From: an uncultured Verrucomicrobiota bacterium
Lineage (GTDB): Bacteria > Verrucomicrobiota > Kiritimatiellia > CAIQIC01 > Lenti-01
DNA length: 46,731 bases
NCBI GenBank assembly: GCA_937872095.1
Contig: CALMNW010000025.1
Coordinates: 1 to 46,731 of the forward strand
Direction: 5' to 3'
Positions 31,191 to 40,700 of this stretch are shown here, in pieces (the first letter of the stretch is position 1; every line of letters begins with the position of its first letter). The notes under the pieces were generated by a model. It was not told where the DNA came from. It ran no database searches and saw only the letters and a program-made list of their open reading frames with translations. A program made the position numbers and the translations under genes.

Positions 31191-31894
31191 TGGCGCAACG
31201 GGATGCGGGTTTGGGGAATAGGGAGTTCGCCGGAACATCGGCGGCAGGCGCGAAGTAGGCTTTATGCCGGTTGTTGGCTTCTGCATAAAGCCTCCTTCGC
31301 GGGCCAGGCCTCGCGGGCGGCAAATTTCGCCAAAAACGGACCGTAAAGAGCGATTTTGTTCGCTGGAGAACAAAAATGGGCTTTTGGGGACCGAAAATCG
31401 GCGCGCAGAGGCGCGAAGCGGCGAAAAACGAGGTGCAACGGGCTTGAATGGTCAAAAACGGCATGGGAACGGGAAAAACTACGAAATTCGCGAAAATCGC
31501 GAAATAGGGAGAAATCCGATCGAGTGGACCCATCCGTGTCCATTCGTGCCATTCGTGGTGAAAAATCCCCGGTTTTGGGGGCTGGAAGGCCGAAAATCGG
31601 GCCAAAATCGACTGAAAATGGCCGTTTTGACGCCTCGAAGGGCAGTCATCCCGAGATTATTTGCCCGCCGGCTTGTCCGCCGGAGCTTCAGCGAAGGTGG
31701 AAGCCTTGCGCGAAGGCGGGTCGAGGGATCTGGGCTTATACATTGGCGATGGCCGGCGGAGAAGCCGAGATGTCTCGACTGACGCTCGACATGAACGGAT
31801 TCAACTGTCGGCGAAAGGTCGTGGACGGTTTTGGTGGCCGCCAGGGGCCCATTTGTGTCGATTTGCGGTCAAAACGGCCGGAAACCGGCTTTCA
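31191..31894. other. gene-poor spacer between second array and mutM
   Basis: About 700 bp without a supportable gene; the open frames overlap and translate to low-complexity Arg/Ser text. It contains the strong inverted repeat at 31249-31301, a TCCGTGTCCATTCGTGCC word (about 31530) and a GCCGGCTTGTCCGCCGGAGC word (about 31670) of the kind scattered in spacers of related genomes. Confidence 0.6.
31249..31301. repeat. 19-bp-arm inverted repeat upstream of module copy 2
   Basis: Arms CGCGAAGTAGGCTTTATGC (31249-31267) and its reverse complement with one mismatch (31283-31301) around a 15-base loop. It could form a stable hairpin. No T-run follows on either strand, so it is not a typical terminator. 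Confidence 0.8.
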
Positions 31895-32728
31895 TCAGAG
31901 CTTCGGGGCGCGCTGGCAGGTCGGGCAGAGGTGGGTCGAGCGCTGGCCGACGAGAATGCGACGGATGGGAGTGCCGCAGCGGGGGCAGGGCGCGCCGGTC
32001 TGGCCGTAGGCGTTGAGTTGTTCCTGGTTGCGGCCGCGCTCGCCGCGCGGCAAGACGAAATGGGTTTTGCCCGCTCCGAACGTGGTGCCGAGGTTGCGGA
32101 TGCCCTTGCGCAGGACGGAGCGGAGCGCTTGCAGCAGTTCCGCGGCCTGCGCGCCCGTCAGCGCGTCCGAACGGTGCCGCGGATGCAGGCGCGCGGCCCA
32201 AAGGGCTTCGTCGGAATAGATGTTGCCGACGCCGGCGAGGAACGACTGGTCGAGCAGCAGCGGTTTGAGTTGGCGTGCGCGGGCCGCGAGGCCGGCGGCG
32301 AATTGCGCTTGGGAGATCGCCAGCGGTTCGGGACCCAGATTGCGCAGAACAACCGCGGGATCGCGCACCAGCCAAACGCGGCCGAACTTGCGCACGTCTT
32401 CGAAATGCACTTGCCGGCCGTCGTCGAGCGTCCAGACGACGCGGTCGTGGAGGCGCGGACGGGTTTTCGGGGGCTGGACGTCCAGATGTCCGCTCATGCG
32501 CAGGTGGACGAGCAAGGTGCGGTCGCCGGACAGTTCGGCCACGATGAATTTGCCGCGGCGGGATAGGTCTCGGATTTCCCGCCCGCGGATTTCGCGCGCG
32601 AAGCGCCGGGCGTCGGGCGCGGCGACGGTCTTGGGCCAGAACACGCGCGCTTGGACGATGCGTCGGCCGATCAGACCGACGGAACGCAGTTCGCGGACGA
32701 CGGTTTCGACTTCGGGGAGTTCGGGCAT
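31895..32728 (-). CDS. mutM: formamidopyrimidine-DNA glycosylase
   Basis: 277 residues. Removes 8-oxoguanine and formamidopyrimidines. The mature N-terminus PELPEVETV carries catalytic Pro2 and Glu3. Lys in SRRGKFIVAEL is the conserved beta-elimination residue, VHLRMSGHL and the H2TH motif (FLAGVGNIYSDEALWAARLH) follow. The C-terminal zinc finger is CPRCGTPIRRILVGQRSTHL then CPTCQ. The ATG at 32728 is fixed by the need for Pro at position 2; an upstream ATG (32785) would block activity. Confidence 0.97.
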   Translation of the reverse strand: MPELPEVETVVRELRSVGLIGRRIVQARVFWPKTVAAPDARRFAREIRGREIRDLSRRGKFIVAELSGDRTLLVHLRMSGHLDVQPPKTRPRLHDRVVWTLDDGRQVHFEDVRKFGRVWLVRDPAVVLRNLGPEPLAISQAQFAAGLAARARQLKPLLLDQSFLAGVGNIYSDEALWAARLHPRHRSDALTGAQAAELLQALRSVLRKGIRNLGTTFGAGKTHFVLPRGERGRNQEQLNAYGQTGAPCPRCGTPIRRILVGQRSTHLCPTCQRAPKL

Positions 32729-32775
32729 GGGGGGGATCAGAGGTCGGAGGTCAGAAGGGGGGAAACCATGGATCT

Positions 32776-32817
32776 CAATATCCAATGTTCAATATCCAAT
32801 GTTCAATATTCAATCAT
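32776..32817. repeat. 14-bp tandem repeat, three units
   Basis: Two exact units CAATATCCAATGTT (32776-32789, 32790-32803) and a third diverged one (32804-32817). It lies directly after the hydE stop, upstream of mutM. AT-rich, of the kind often seen as slipped-strand repeats in spacers. Confidence 0.75.
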
Positions 32818-33875
32818 CAAGTAATTGAACCTGTTGAGGGGCGCTTCAGGGAATGGGAGGGGCCCTGGGCGACGGGACGGCCGAGGGCTCGGAGGCGGGC
32901 CTGGACGCAGCGGGAGCAATCGGCGGCATCTTCGTCGATGCACGGTTTGCCGGGATAGAGTTGGTAATTCTTGCGCAGGGGGCCGGGGGTGGCGTTGGGC
33001 ATGAAGACGTTGGCGCCGCGCTGCAGGGCCAGGTCGCGGCCGTCGGGAAAGACGGCGTCGAACGCGGTGGTGGCGGGGATGTGCGCATCGGGATTGGCGA
33101 GGCGCAGGACGGCGATGGCGCGGAAGAACATGTCGGGATCGCCGGCGTAGGCGTTGGGCTGGTCGCCCAGCGGGGTGTCGGGGTTGGGGACGTAGGGGCC
33201 GATGCCGATCATGTCGAAATCGTATTCGCGGCAGAGGAGGACGTTGTCGGCCAGGGTTTCGACGGTTTCGCCGGGCAGGCCGATCATGAAGCCGCCGCCG
33301 GTCTGGACGCCGAGGTCCCGCAGGTCGCGCAGGCATTGGAGGCGTTCGGCCAGCGTGCAGGCGGGATGGAGGCGGGCGAAGAGAGCGGCGTCGGAGGTCT
33401 CGAAGCGGAGGAGATAGCGGTCCATGCCGGCGTCTTTCCAGCGGGCGTAGACGTCGCGCGGGCGGTTGCCGACGGACAGCGTGATGGCGAGGCCGGGCAC
33501 TTCGGCCTTGATGCGGCGCAGGAGGGCCGCGATTTCGTCGCCGTCGCCCGGGGTTTCGCCGCCTTGCAGGACGATGGTCCCGGCCGTTCCTTGAGCCGCG
33601 ATTTGCCGGGCGGCGGAGACGACGTCGTCGGGCGGCATCCGGTAGCGCGTCGGCACGGGATTCGATGCGCGGATGCCGCAGTAGAGGCAGTCGTTGGCGC
33701 AGACGTTGGAAAATTCGACGATGGCGCGGATGGGCACGGCGTTGCCGCAATGCTCCCGGCGGACGGCGTCGGCGCGGGCGTAGAGCGCGGCCAAATCGGC
33801 GCCCGTCGCGCGCAGCAGAGGGAGCCAATCGCCGCGCGCCGCATGTTTTCCACACTGTGGAAATGTTTTTTCCAT
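32817..33875 (-). CDS. hydE: [FeFe]-hydrogenase maturase HydE-like radical SAM enzyme
   Basis: 352 residues from ATG 33875. A radical SAM enzyme of the BioB/HydE group. The cluster motif CANDCLYCGI (CxxxCxxC) is preceded by the HydE-like ALYARADAVRREHCGNAVPI and RAIVEFSNV and followed by RYRMPPDDVVSAARQIAAQG and TIVLQGGET. Later motifs LRFETSDAALFARLHP, GGGFMIGLPGETVETLADN, IGIGPYVPNPDTPLG and ANVFMPNATP match HydE. It works with HydF and HydG, which are not in the window. The first ten codons (MEKTFPQCGK) lie inside the palindromic repeat at 33846-33890, and no ribosome site is visible, so the true start is uncertain. PylB-like function is less likely. Confidence 0.85.
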   Translation of the reverse strand: MEKTFPQCGKHAARGDWLPLLRATGADLAALYARADAVRREHCGNAVPIRAIVEFSNVCANDCLYCGIRASNPVPTRYRMPPDDVVSAARQIAAQGTAGTIVLQGGETPGDGDEIAALLRRIKAEVPGLAITLSVGNRPRDVYARWKDAGMDRYLLRFETSDAALFARLHPACTLAERLQCLRDLRDLGVQTGGGFMIGLPGETVETLADNVLLCREYDFDMIGIGPYVPNPDTPLGDQPNAYAGDPDMFFRAIAVLRLANPDAHIPATTAFDAVFPDGRDLALQRGANVFMPNATPGPLRKNYQLYPGKPCIDEDAADCSRCVQARLRALGRPVAQGPSHSLKRPSTGSIT

Positions 33876-33890
33876 AGCGTGGAAAAATCT
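33846..33890. repeat. Two-arm TTCCAC/GTGGAA palindromic repeat, copy 2 (hydE start)
   Basis: Arm one TTTTCCACACTGTGGAAA (33846-33863), four bases, arm two TTCCATAGCGTGGAAAAATC with two extra leading T (33868-33889). It has the same orientation and layout as copy 1. On the minus strand arm two supplies the hydE ATG. Confidence 0.8.
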
Positions 33891-33916
33891 AGCACGTGTC
33901 CGGCCGCGCCGAAAGG

Positions 33917-35194
33917 CTAGAGCGCGGCGAGGGCCTGGTCGACGTCGGCGAGGACGTCGTCGACGTGTTCGATGCCGACGGAGAGGCGGACGAGGTCGGC
34001 GGAGATGCCGGCGGCGCGGAGCTGTTCGTCGGAGAGCTGGCGGTGGGTGGTGCTGGCGGGATGCAGGACGCAAGTGCGCGCGTCGGCGACGTGCGTGACG
34101 ATGGCCGCGAGCCGGAGGCCGTCCATGAACCGGGTGGCGGCCTCGCGCCCGCCTTGGATGCCGAAGGAAACGACGCCGCAGGTGCCGTTGGGCAGGTACT
34201 TTTGCGCCAGGGCGTGGTAGGGGTTGCTTTCCAGGCCGGGGTAGTTGATCCAGGCGATGCGCGGATGCTTTTCCAGATGCTTCGCGACGGCGAGGGCGTT
34301 GCTGCAATGCCGCGGGATGCGCAGATGCAGGGTTTCGAGGCCGAGGTTGACGATATAGGCGGCAAACGGATTCTGCTGCGCGCCGATGTCGCGCTGGAGC
34401 TGGACGCGGGCCTTCACGATATAGGCGGCGGGGCCGAATTTCTCGACGTAGACCACGCCGTGGTAGGTCGGATCGGGCTCGCAGAATTCGGGGAACTTGC
34501 CGTTGGTCCAGTCGAACTGGCCGCTGTCCACGATGACGCCGCCGGTGGTCTGCGCGTGGCCGTCCATGTACTTGGTGGTGGAGTGGGTGACGACGTCCGC
34601 GCCCCATTCGATGGGCCGGCAGTTGATCGGCGTCGGGAAGGTGTTGTCCACGATGAACGGCACGCCGCGGTCGTGGGCGATCTTCGCGAGTTTTTCGAGA
34701 TCGGCGATTTCGAGGGACGGATTGGTGACGGTTTCGGCGAAGAACGCCTTGGTCGCGGGCCGGAAGGCGGCCGCGATCTTGGCCGGGGCGTCGTTCTGGT
34801 TCACGAAAGTCACCTCGATGCCCATGCGGCGGAGGGTGACGGCGAAGAGGTTGAACGTGCCGCCGTAGATGGCGACGGTGCTGACGACGTGGTCGCCGGC
34901 CTTGCAGAGATTGAGGATGGCGAAGAGGGAGGTGGCCTGGCCGGAAGAGGTCAGCAGCGCGCCGACGCCGCCTTCGAGGGCGGCGATCTTGTTCTCGACG
35001 CATTCGAGGGTCGGGTTGCTCAGGCGCGTGTAGAAGTGGCCGGGCACTTCGAGGTCGAACAGCTTGCCGAGGTAATCGGCGGAATCGTACTTGAACGTGG
35101 TGCTCTGGAAGATGGGCAGCACGCGCGGATCGCCGTTTTTCGGCTGCCAGCCGGCCTGCACGCAGCGGGTTTCGATGTGTTGGTTCGGATCCAC
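33917..35194 (-). CDS. metY: O-acetylhomoserine (or O-acetylserine) sulfhydrylase
   Basis: 425 residues from GTG 35194, with AGGAG at good spacing. It makes homocysteine (or cysteine) from the acetylated amino acid and sulfide, and is PLP-dependent in the Cys/Met metabolism family. The length and the insertion after the PLP lysine (THSTTKYMDGHAQTTGGVIV, then DSGQFDW) are those of MetY rather than MetB or MetC. Other motifs: TRLSNPTLECVENKIAALEG, SSGQATSLFAIL, VDNTFPTP and ALETLHLR in variant form (GLETLHLRIPRHCSNAL). Some readings of the frame extend upstream of the GTG but lack a start with a ribosome site. Confidence 0.93.
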   Translation of the reverse strand: MDPNQHIETRCVQAGWQPKNGDPRVLPIFQSTTFKYDSADYLGKLFDLEVPGHFYTRLSNPTLECVENKIAALEGGVGALLTSSGQATSLFAILNLCKAGDHVVSTVAIYGGTFNLFAVTLRRMGIEVTFVNQNDAPAKIAAAFRPATKAFFAETVTNPSLEIADLEKLAKIAHDRGVPFIVDNTFPTPINCRPIEWGADVVTHSTTKYMDGHAQTTGGVIVDSGQFDWTNGKFPEFCEPDPTYHGVVYVEKFGPAAYIVKARVQLQRDIGAQQNPFAAYIVNLGLETLHLRIPRHCSNALAVAKHLEKHPRIAWINYPGLESNPYHALAQKYLPNGTCGVVSFGIQGGREAATRFMDGLRLAAIVTHVADARTCVLHPASTTHRQLSDEQLRAAGISADLVRLSVGIEHVDDVLADVDQALAAL

Positions 35195-35339
35195 GGGGTT
35201 CTCCTGGTTGACGGAGCATGGTTCTACCGCTTGGCGCGCGGATTGAAAAGCAGGAAAGGGCGGTCGAAGATCCCGCTTGCCAGAAGCGCCGGGAGAGGAC
35301 GTAATGCAAGGAGATAACCGTCTACGGGAAGAGCTGCCG

Positions 35340-35561
35340 ATGAGAAGCAACGGGGCAAGAAGCCTATTTGCGGGGGTCATGGCCGGAATCGCCGCCTGGG
35401 CCGTGGGCTGCGGGCAGGGGCCCGCCTACGTTTCCGAAGAGGAAAAGTACCAGATCGACGAACCTCCCGGCCAAGAACACATCATCGGCTACGACCAGAC
35501 GGGATTTCCCGTCTATGGCATCGACGAAGAAGGCCAGCCCATCATCAAGCCGCCCAAATAG
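35340..35561 (+). CDS. small lipoprotein
   Basis: 73 residues starting MRSNGARSLFAGVMAGIAAW. The lipobox is AWAVGC (Cys at about 24), so about 50 residues remain after processing. They are acidic and tandem-like (YQIDEPPGQEHIIGYDQTGF, then PVYGIDEEGQPIIKPPK), with Gly-Tyr/Ile-Asp repetitions. GGGAAGAG lies before the ATG; an upstream in-frame ATG at 35304 would give a poorer signal. No family is recognised. It is divergent from metY with overlapping promoter regions. Confidence 0.7.
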   Translation: MRSNGARSLFAGVMAGIAAWAVGCGQGPAYVSEEEKYQIDEPPGQEHIIGYDQTGFPVYGIDEEGQPIIKPPK

Positions 35562-35585
35562 GGACGGGCTTTTGGATTCGGGGCA

Positions 35586-36917
35586 TCAAGGGGTTTCAGT
35601 GGCGACGCGGTAGAACGTGAAGCCGAGCAGATCGGACACGTCGACGGTGGCCGCGTTGCGCGGGACGTCGGCCGGAATATTCGTCTGGACGATGTTGGTG
35701 AAGCCGAGGGCGAGATCGGCGGTCGATTGGATCGCATAGCTCCGGCCGGTCGCGCTTTGCCAGTTCAGGACCAGCGATTCGGTGCCGTCCTCGGGGACGT
35801 ATTGAATCAGGGCCGAGGTCGCATTGGTCGGATCGGTCCCGGCGGCGATTTCGTCGGCGTTGGACATCCGGTCGCCGTCCGCATCCGCGGCGCCGACCGT
35901 CTGCGTGACGGAACCGAAATGCCAAAGTTCCGCGCCGTCGGACAGGCCGTCCGCGTCGACGTCGTCGGACGGCTGGAACTCGCGATACCACAGGACGGCT
36001 TCGCCGCCGACGTTGTCGTCGTCGGTCAGAATGCACCCGCCGGCGTCGTCGGTGGCGGCGGAAGGAACGAGGGCGAAACCTTCCAGGTTCCCGATGCGAG
36101 GGCCGACGTATTCGGCCAATGGCCGCAGGCGGCGGTCGGCGCCGTCGGCGACGGAACGCAATTCGACCACTTCCAGATAGTTGCTGCCCGTGTTGTGCCA
36201 GACGTAAAGCTTGCCGCTGGCGCGGTCGAATTCCAGATCGGCGGTTTCGGTGCGTCCGGTTTTATAGCGGCCGACGAAGCCGTACGTGTTGAAGGCGCGG
36301 TTCAAATCGAAGGCATAGACGAAGCCATCCTGCTGGTAGCCGACGAACATCAGGCCGCCCATGCCGTTGGTGCTGGCATAGGGCGCGCCGGTCGAGTCGC
36401 AGAACCCCTGTCGGCGCAGATGCTCGTCGGGAACGAAAACGAGGCCTTCCCCGCCGACGTTGACCGTATTCGTGCAGACGGGCCGGACGTCCCAGACATG
36501 AAGGGGCTGGACCACGCCGAATTGCGAGACGTCGTATTCGCGGATATATCCGTTTTCGTCCATCGCGAAAACGGCGGCGGCATCGAGATCGGCCTGGCAA
36601 ATGGCTTCGAGATCGCCGCCGGGAGTCCATTTGGCGGGCGTGCCTGCGGCATTCGTGGCCACTTGGAAGCTGTCCGCGCCGTTCTCCGAGAGCGCCCAGA
36701 ACGAGCCGGGATTGTTGCAGGCGAGCCAAAGCGTCCGGGTCTGGGAATTCCAGAACGCGCCGCTCCAATTGAAGGCATTCAGGCCGGGATCGATGTCCGT
36801 CAGCCGGACGGCGGCGGCATGGGCTTCGGCGGGCCACGGTTCGGCGGCGGGAGCGGTCCAGACGCCGGTCACGAGAAGCAGCAGCAGCGTGCGGGCAACG
36901 TTCGGCATGATCTTCAC
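35586..36917 (-). CDS. secreted propeller-like protein with calcium-loop and C-terminal beta-sandwich
   Basis: 443 residues with a signal peptide (VARTLLLLLVTGVWTAPAA). The first 310 residues have recurring strands typical of a propeller (SQTRTLWLACNNPGSFWALS, LEAICQADLDAAAVFAMDEN, GRTETADLEFDRASGKLYVW), resembling SdiA-regulated/phytase-esterase-like propellers. Then come calcium-binding type 3 loops (DDVDADGLSDGAELWHFG and DADGDRMSNADEIAAGTDP). The last 70 residues (SATGRSYAIQSTADLALGF... ending FYRVATETP) form the small sandwich also found at the end of the GH31 protein in this window. No catalytic residues are evident. Confidence 0.75.
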   Translation of the reverse strand: MKIMPNVARTLLLLLVTGVWTAPAAEPWPAEAHAAAVRLTDIDPGLNAFNWSGAFWNSQTRTLWLACNNPGSFWALSENGADSFQVATNAAGTPAKWTPGGDLEAICQADLDAAAVFAMDENGYIREYDVSQFGVVQPLHVWDVRPVCTNTVNVGGEGLVFVPDEHLRRQGFCDSTGAPYASTNGMGGLMFVGYQQDGFVYAFDLNRAFNTYGFVGRYKTGRTETADLEFDRASGKLYVWHNTGSNYLEVVELRSVADGADRRLRPLAEYVGPRIGNLEGFALVPSAATDDAGGCILTDDDNVGGEAVLWYREFQPSDDVDADGLSDGAELWHFGSVTQTVGAADADGDRMSNADEIAAGTDPTNATSALIQYVPEDGTESLVLNWQSATGRSYAIQSTADLALGFTNIVQTNIPADVPRNAATVDVSDLLGFTFYRVATETP

Positions 36918-37015
36918 TCCTTTCCGGCCTCATTGCGAATATACGCTGAGCGCGGTAAACGGGGCCATCCAAAATTCGAGGCCGACCGGTATTCGGCCGT
37001 TCCGGAATCGATCCG

Positions 37016-37573
37016 CTACGGATCGGGCTGGATATAGAGGAGGGGGGTGCCGGGGCGGACGACGTCGCCGACGGCTGCCGCCGGGCCGACGACGCGGCCG
37101 GCGCAGGGGGCGTAATGGCGGAGTTGCTCGCGGGTTTGCTGGGCGGTTTCCAGATCGGTCAACGCTTGATTGCGGTCGACTTCGGCGGTCTCGAAGGCCT
37201 GGCGAGCGGCCGCCAACTGGGCGGTTCCGCTGCGGCCCGTTTCGGTGCGCTGCTTGATCTCCAGATAATCCGTGCGGGCGGTGCCCAAGACGCGTTCGCG
37301 CTCTTGCAGGGCTTGGCGCAGCCGGGCGGGATCGGGCAGGGGGGTTGGCAGGGCGAGGGTGGCGACCCATTCGCCGGCCTGCACCCGGCTGCCGGAAGCC
37401 GCACGCAGTTCCTCGACCGTTCCCGGAACGCGGGCCCGGACACATAGCGGCTCCAAGGGCGGCAAGAGAACCTCCGGAGGGAGGGACGACCGGCAGGAAC
37501 CCAGCGCGGCCGCGAAAACCACTGCACGGGCGAAGCGGAAGACGAAGGAAAAAGATGCAGGAACCCATTTCAT
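37016..37573 (-). CDS. short HlyD-like lipoprotein (periplasmic adaptor fragment)
   Basis: 185 residues starting MKWVPASFSFVFRFARAVVF. A signal sequence ends at a Cys (AAALGSC). A half lipoyl motif (VRARVPGTVEELRAASGSRV, QAGEWVATL) is followed by a coiled coil (about 85-145) and a second lipoyl half (YAPCAGRVVGPAAAVGDVV, ending in LYIQPDP). This is the plan of RND-type membrane fusion proteins, but the beta-barrel and membrane-proximal domains are absent. It may be an adaptor remnant or a minimal adaptor; no pump genes adjoin it. Confidence 0.7.
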   Translation of the reverse strand: MKWVPASFSFVFRFARAVVFAAALGSCRSSLPPEVLLPPLEPLCVRARVPGTVEELRAASGSRVQAGEWVATLALPTPLPDPARLRQALQERERVLGTARTDYLEIKQRTETGRSGTAQLAAARQAFETAEVDRNQALTDLETAQQTREQLRHYAPCAGRVVGPAAAVGDVVRPGTPLLYIQPDP

Positions 37574-37682
37574 GCCGCGAAGATACACCGCCCGCGCGCC
37601 CATTGGAAATGTGTATTTTCCGGTATGCCGGGACATGCCCCGGCCCCTAATCGGATGCCCCTAAACCCATTATGTTAAACGC

Positions 37683-37711
37683 TTGACTTGAAAGGGTCCG
37701 GAAGCTATTAT
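37683..37711 (+). promoter_or_regulatory. strong sigma70-type promoter of the GH31 gene
   Basis: TTGACT (37683-37688), exactly 17 bases, TATTAT (37706-37711). A start near 37718 gives a 40-base leader to ATG 37757, which is preceded by AAGGAACTGCTGAA. This rules out the earlier in-frame ATG at 37688. Confidence 0.75.
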
Positions 37712-37756
37712 GAAAATCACATTAGGTTGCGATATTCCCTCCAAGGAACTGCTGAA

Positions 37757-40700
37757 ATGAAATGGCCCTTGTTCGATCCGATCTTCCGCCGCACCGGGAC
37801 GATGCACTGGAGGCTGGTCCTGTGGCTGGTCGTTGCGATGGGGGCTTCGGTTCCGGTCGCAAAGGGGGCGCTGGGAACGATCACGTCGGTGGCCGTGTCC
37901 GGGAATCGATTGCAGATCGCCTGCGGATCGGATCAACTGGAAGTGCAGGTTTGTTCGAGCAACGTCTTGCGGATGGACTACAAGCCCGGGGGCAGCGGCG
38001 ATGCCCGGACGGCGATCGTCGGGACGACGAACTGGACCTACGCGGGGGCGACGATCGATACGAACGCCGATCCGATCGTGGTGACGACGCCGGCGATGCG
38101 GGTGGAAATCGCGCGTTCGCCTTGCCGGGTGGCGGTGGCGGATGCGGACGGCACGCCGGTGGTCTGGGAACCGGCGGCGGAAGGAATATTTTCCGACGGC
38201 ATCCGGCTGGCGCACGGGGCGGGATCCGATTTCTACGGCATCACCGGGTACAACGTTTGGGACGACTCGTCGGCCGGCCTGTTGCGCTCCTCGGGCGGCT
38301 GGGCGGAAGCGGGCTACCAGGGCGATTGCGGCGCGCCGCTGATCTGGAATCGGAACGGCTTCGGGCTGCTGGTGGATTCGGACGGCATCCAGTTCAACGC
38401 CTCGGCCACCAATCTGGTGGCGGAATATTGTTCGCGCACGGAGGTGGAGGCCTACCTGCTGATCGGCGGGCCGGAGGCGATCCTGTCGGCGGCGGCGGAA
38501 GTCAGCGGCCTGCCGCCGATGTTCCCGAAGTGGGGCATGGGTTTCGCCAACACCGAGTGGGGCATCACGCAAAGCGAACTGACGAACGTCGTGGCCGGCT
38601 ACCGCTCGCGCGACATTCCGATCGATCTGTACGTGGTGGACTTCGACTGGAAGCAATGGGGCGCGGACCACTACGGCGAATGGATCTGGGACACGACGAA
38701 GTTTCCCGGCGGACCGTCCGGCGCGCTCAAGACGCAGATGGATGCGCAAGGAATCCGGATCGGCGGCATCATGAAGCCGCGGATCCACGTGTATACCGAG
38801 CAGGGCGGCTACGCGACGACGAACGGTTTCTGGTGGCCGGGGCAGGCGGAATACAGCGACTATTTCTCGGGGCAGCCGGTCAAGGACGTGAACTTCTCCA
38901 ATGCGGCGTGCCGGACGTGGTATTTCAACCACATCACCAATGCGTTCGACACGGGGATGGTCGCCTGGTGGAACGACGAGGCCGACCAGGCGGGCGGCGG
39001 CAGCATGCTGTTCGGCAACTGGCAGTTCCTGAACATGCAGCGGGCGCTCTACGAGGGCCAGCGCGGCCATACGGACCGGCGGGTGTGGTCCATCAACCGC
39101 AATTTCTGGCCGGGTTCGCAGCGCTACGCCTACGCGATGTGGTCCGGCGACATCGACGGCGGGTTCACGTCCATGGCGAACCAGCGCGAGCGCATGCTGT
39201 CGGCGATCGGCGTGGGCGCGGCGCGGTGGGGCATGGACATCGGCGGGTTCAACAATGCGGACCAGACCACGTCCGAATGCTACGCGCGCTGGATGCAGTT
39301 CGGGGCGGTGGTGCCGATCTTCCGCGTGCACGGCCAGCAGGACCAGCAGCGGCAGCCCTGGGTCTACGGCACCCAGGCCGAAGCGGTGGCCACGGCCGCC
39401 ATCCGGCTGCGCTACCGCCTGATTCCCTACGTTTATTCCTACGACCGCCGGCTGCATGAAACGGGCGTGGGGATCGTGCGCACGCTGGCGATGGCGTTCC
39501 CGGACGACGTCCATACGGCCAACGTCAAGGACGCCTGGATGTTCGGCGATTCCCTGCTGGCGGCGCCGGTCGTCGCGGCGAGCCAAACGCAGAAGAGCGT
39601 CTACCTGCCGGCCGGCACGTGGCGCGATTTCTTCAAGGGCACGGAATACGCCGGCGGCCAGACCATCGCCTATGCGGTGAACAGCTCCACCTGGGAGGAT
39701 TTGCCGCTGTTCGCGCGCGACGGGGCGATCATCCCGCTGCAGCCGGTCCAGAACTACGTCGGCGAAGTGCCCGTCACCAACCTCGACCTGCTGATGCTGC
39801 CGTCCACGAACGCGACGTCGTTCACGTACTACGACGACGACGGGGAGACCTACGGCTACGAAACCGGCGCCTACTACCGGCAGACGATCGCGCTGGCGGA
39901 CGCCGGCGAAACGATCCAGGCCGATTTCTCCGCGCCGGCAGGCGATTTCGATCCGGATCTGGAATATTTCTACGCCTATGTGCGCTGCGCGACCAACAAC
40001 GGCGCGAGCCTGAACGGAACGGAACTGGCCCAGGCCGCCGACGAGGCCGCTTTGCGGGCGGCGCCGACGTCCGGCTGGGCGCAGGCCACCAACCAGTTCG
40101 GCTATGCGGCGTTGGTCAAGATCCCCGCCGGCTCCGCGCAGACGCTGGTCCTGAGCAACAATCTGGCGGCGACGCCGCAGTTTTCGCCGGCCGCGGGCAC
40201 CTACTCCGGATTGGTGCTGGTGGAAATCGCCTGCGCGACGCCCGGGGCGGAAATCCGCTACACGCTGGACGGAACGGATCCCGACGAGTCGTCGGCGCTG
40301 TACGCCGCGGCGATTCCCGTGGCGGCCACCACGGAAATCCGCGCGCGGGCCTATGGGACGGGCCGGGATCCGAGTTCCATCGCGGCGGCCGTTTTTACGA
40401 TCGACGCCAATCTGCTGAACAACGCCGGCTTCGAAACCCAGGCCGGAACCAACTCCGAAGCGGCGCAGTATTGGGAAGCGGATTATCCCGATGCCCACGG
40501 CGCGCGGTGGGGCACGGCCGCGCGCGTGGCCTGGCGGCCGACGGAAGGTTCGTGGCACGGGGCCGTTCGCGGCACGTGGTCGCCTTCCGGCGGCACGAGC
40601 GGCGGTTTCCGGCAGGAAGTCGAAGCCCTGCCGGGGCAGGAATACGTCTTTGCCGTCTGGTGCTGGGCCGACAACACGTGGTCGGCCACGGCGGAGGGCA

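Noticed and set aside
31264..32009. Open frames between the second array and mutM
   Set aside because: Low-complexity translations running into the antisense of mutM; the spacer consists of recurrent repeat words.
32776..32817. Short tandem repeat as a CRISPR or replication iteron
   Set aside because: Only three 14-bp units, one diverged, in a spacer between housekeeping genes.
37688..37756. Earlier start for the GH31 gene
   Set aside because: The ATG at 37688 overlaps the -35 element, and the extra residues weaken the signal sequence.
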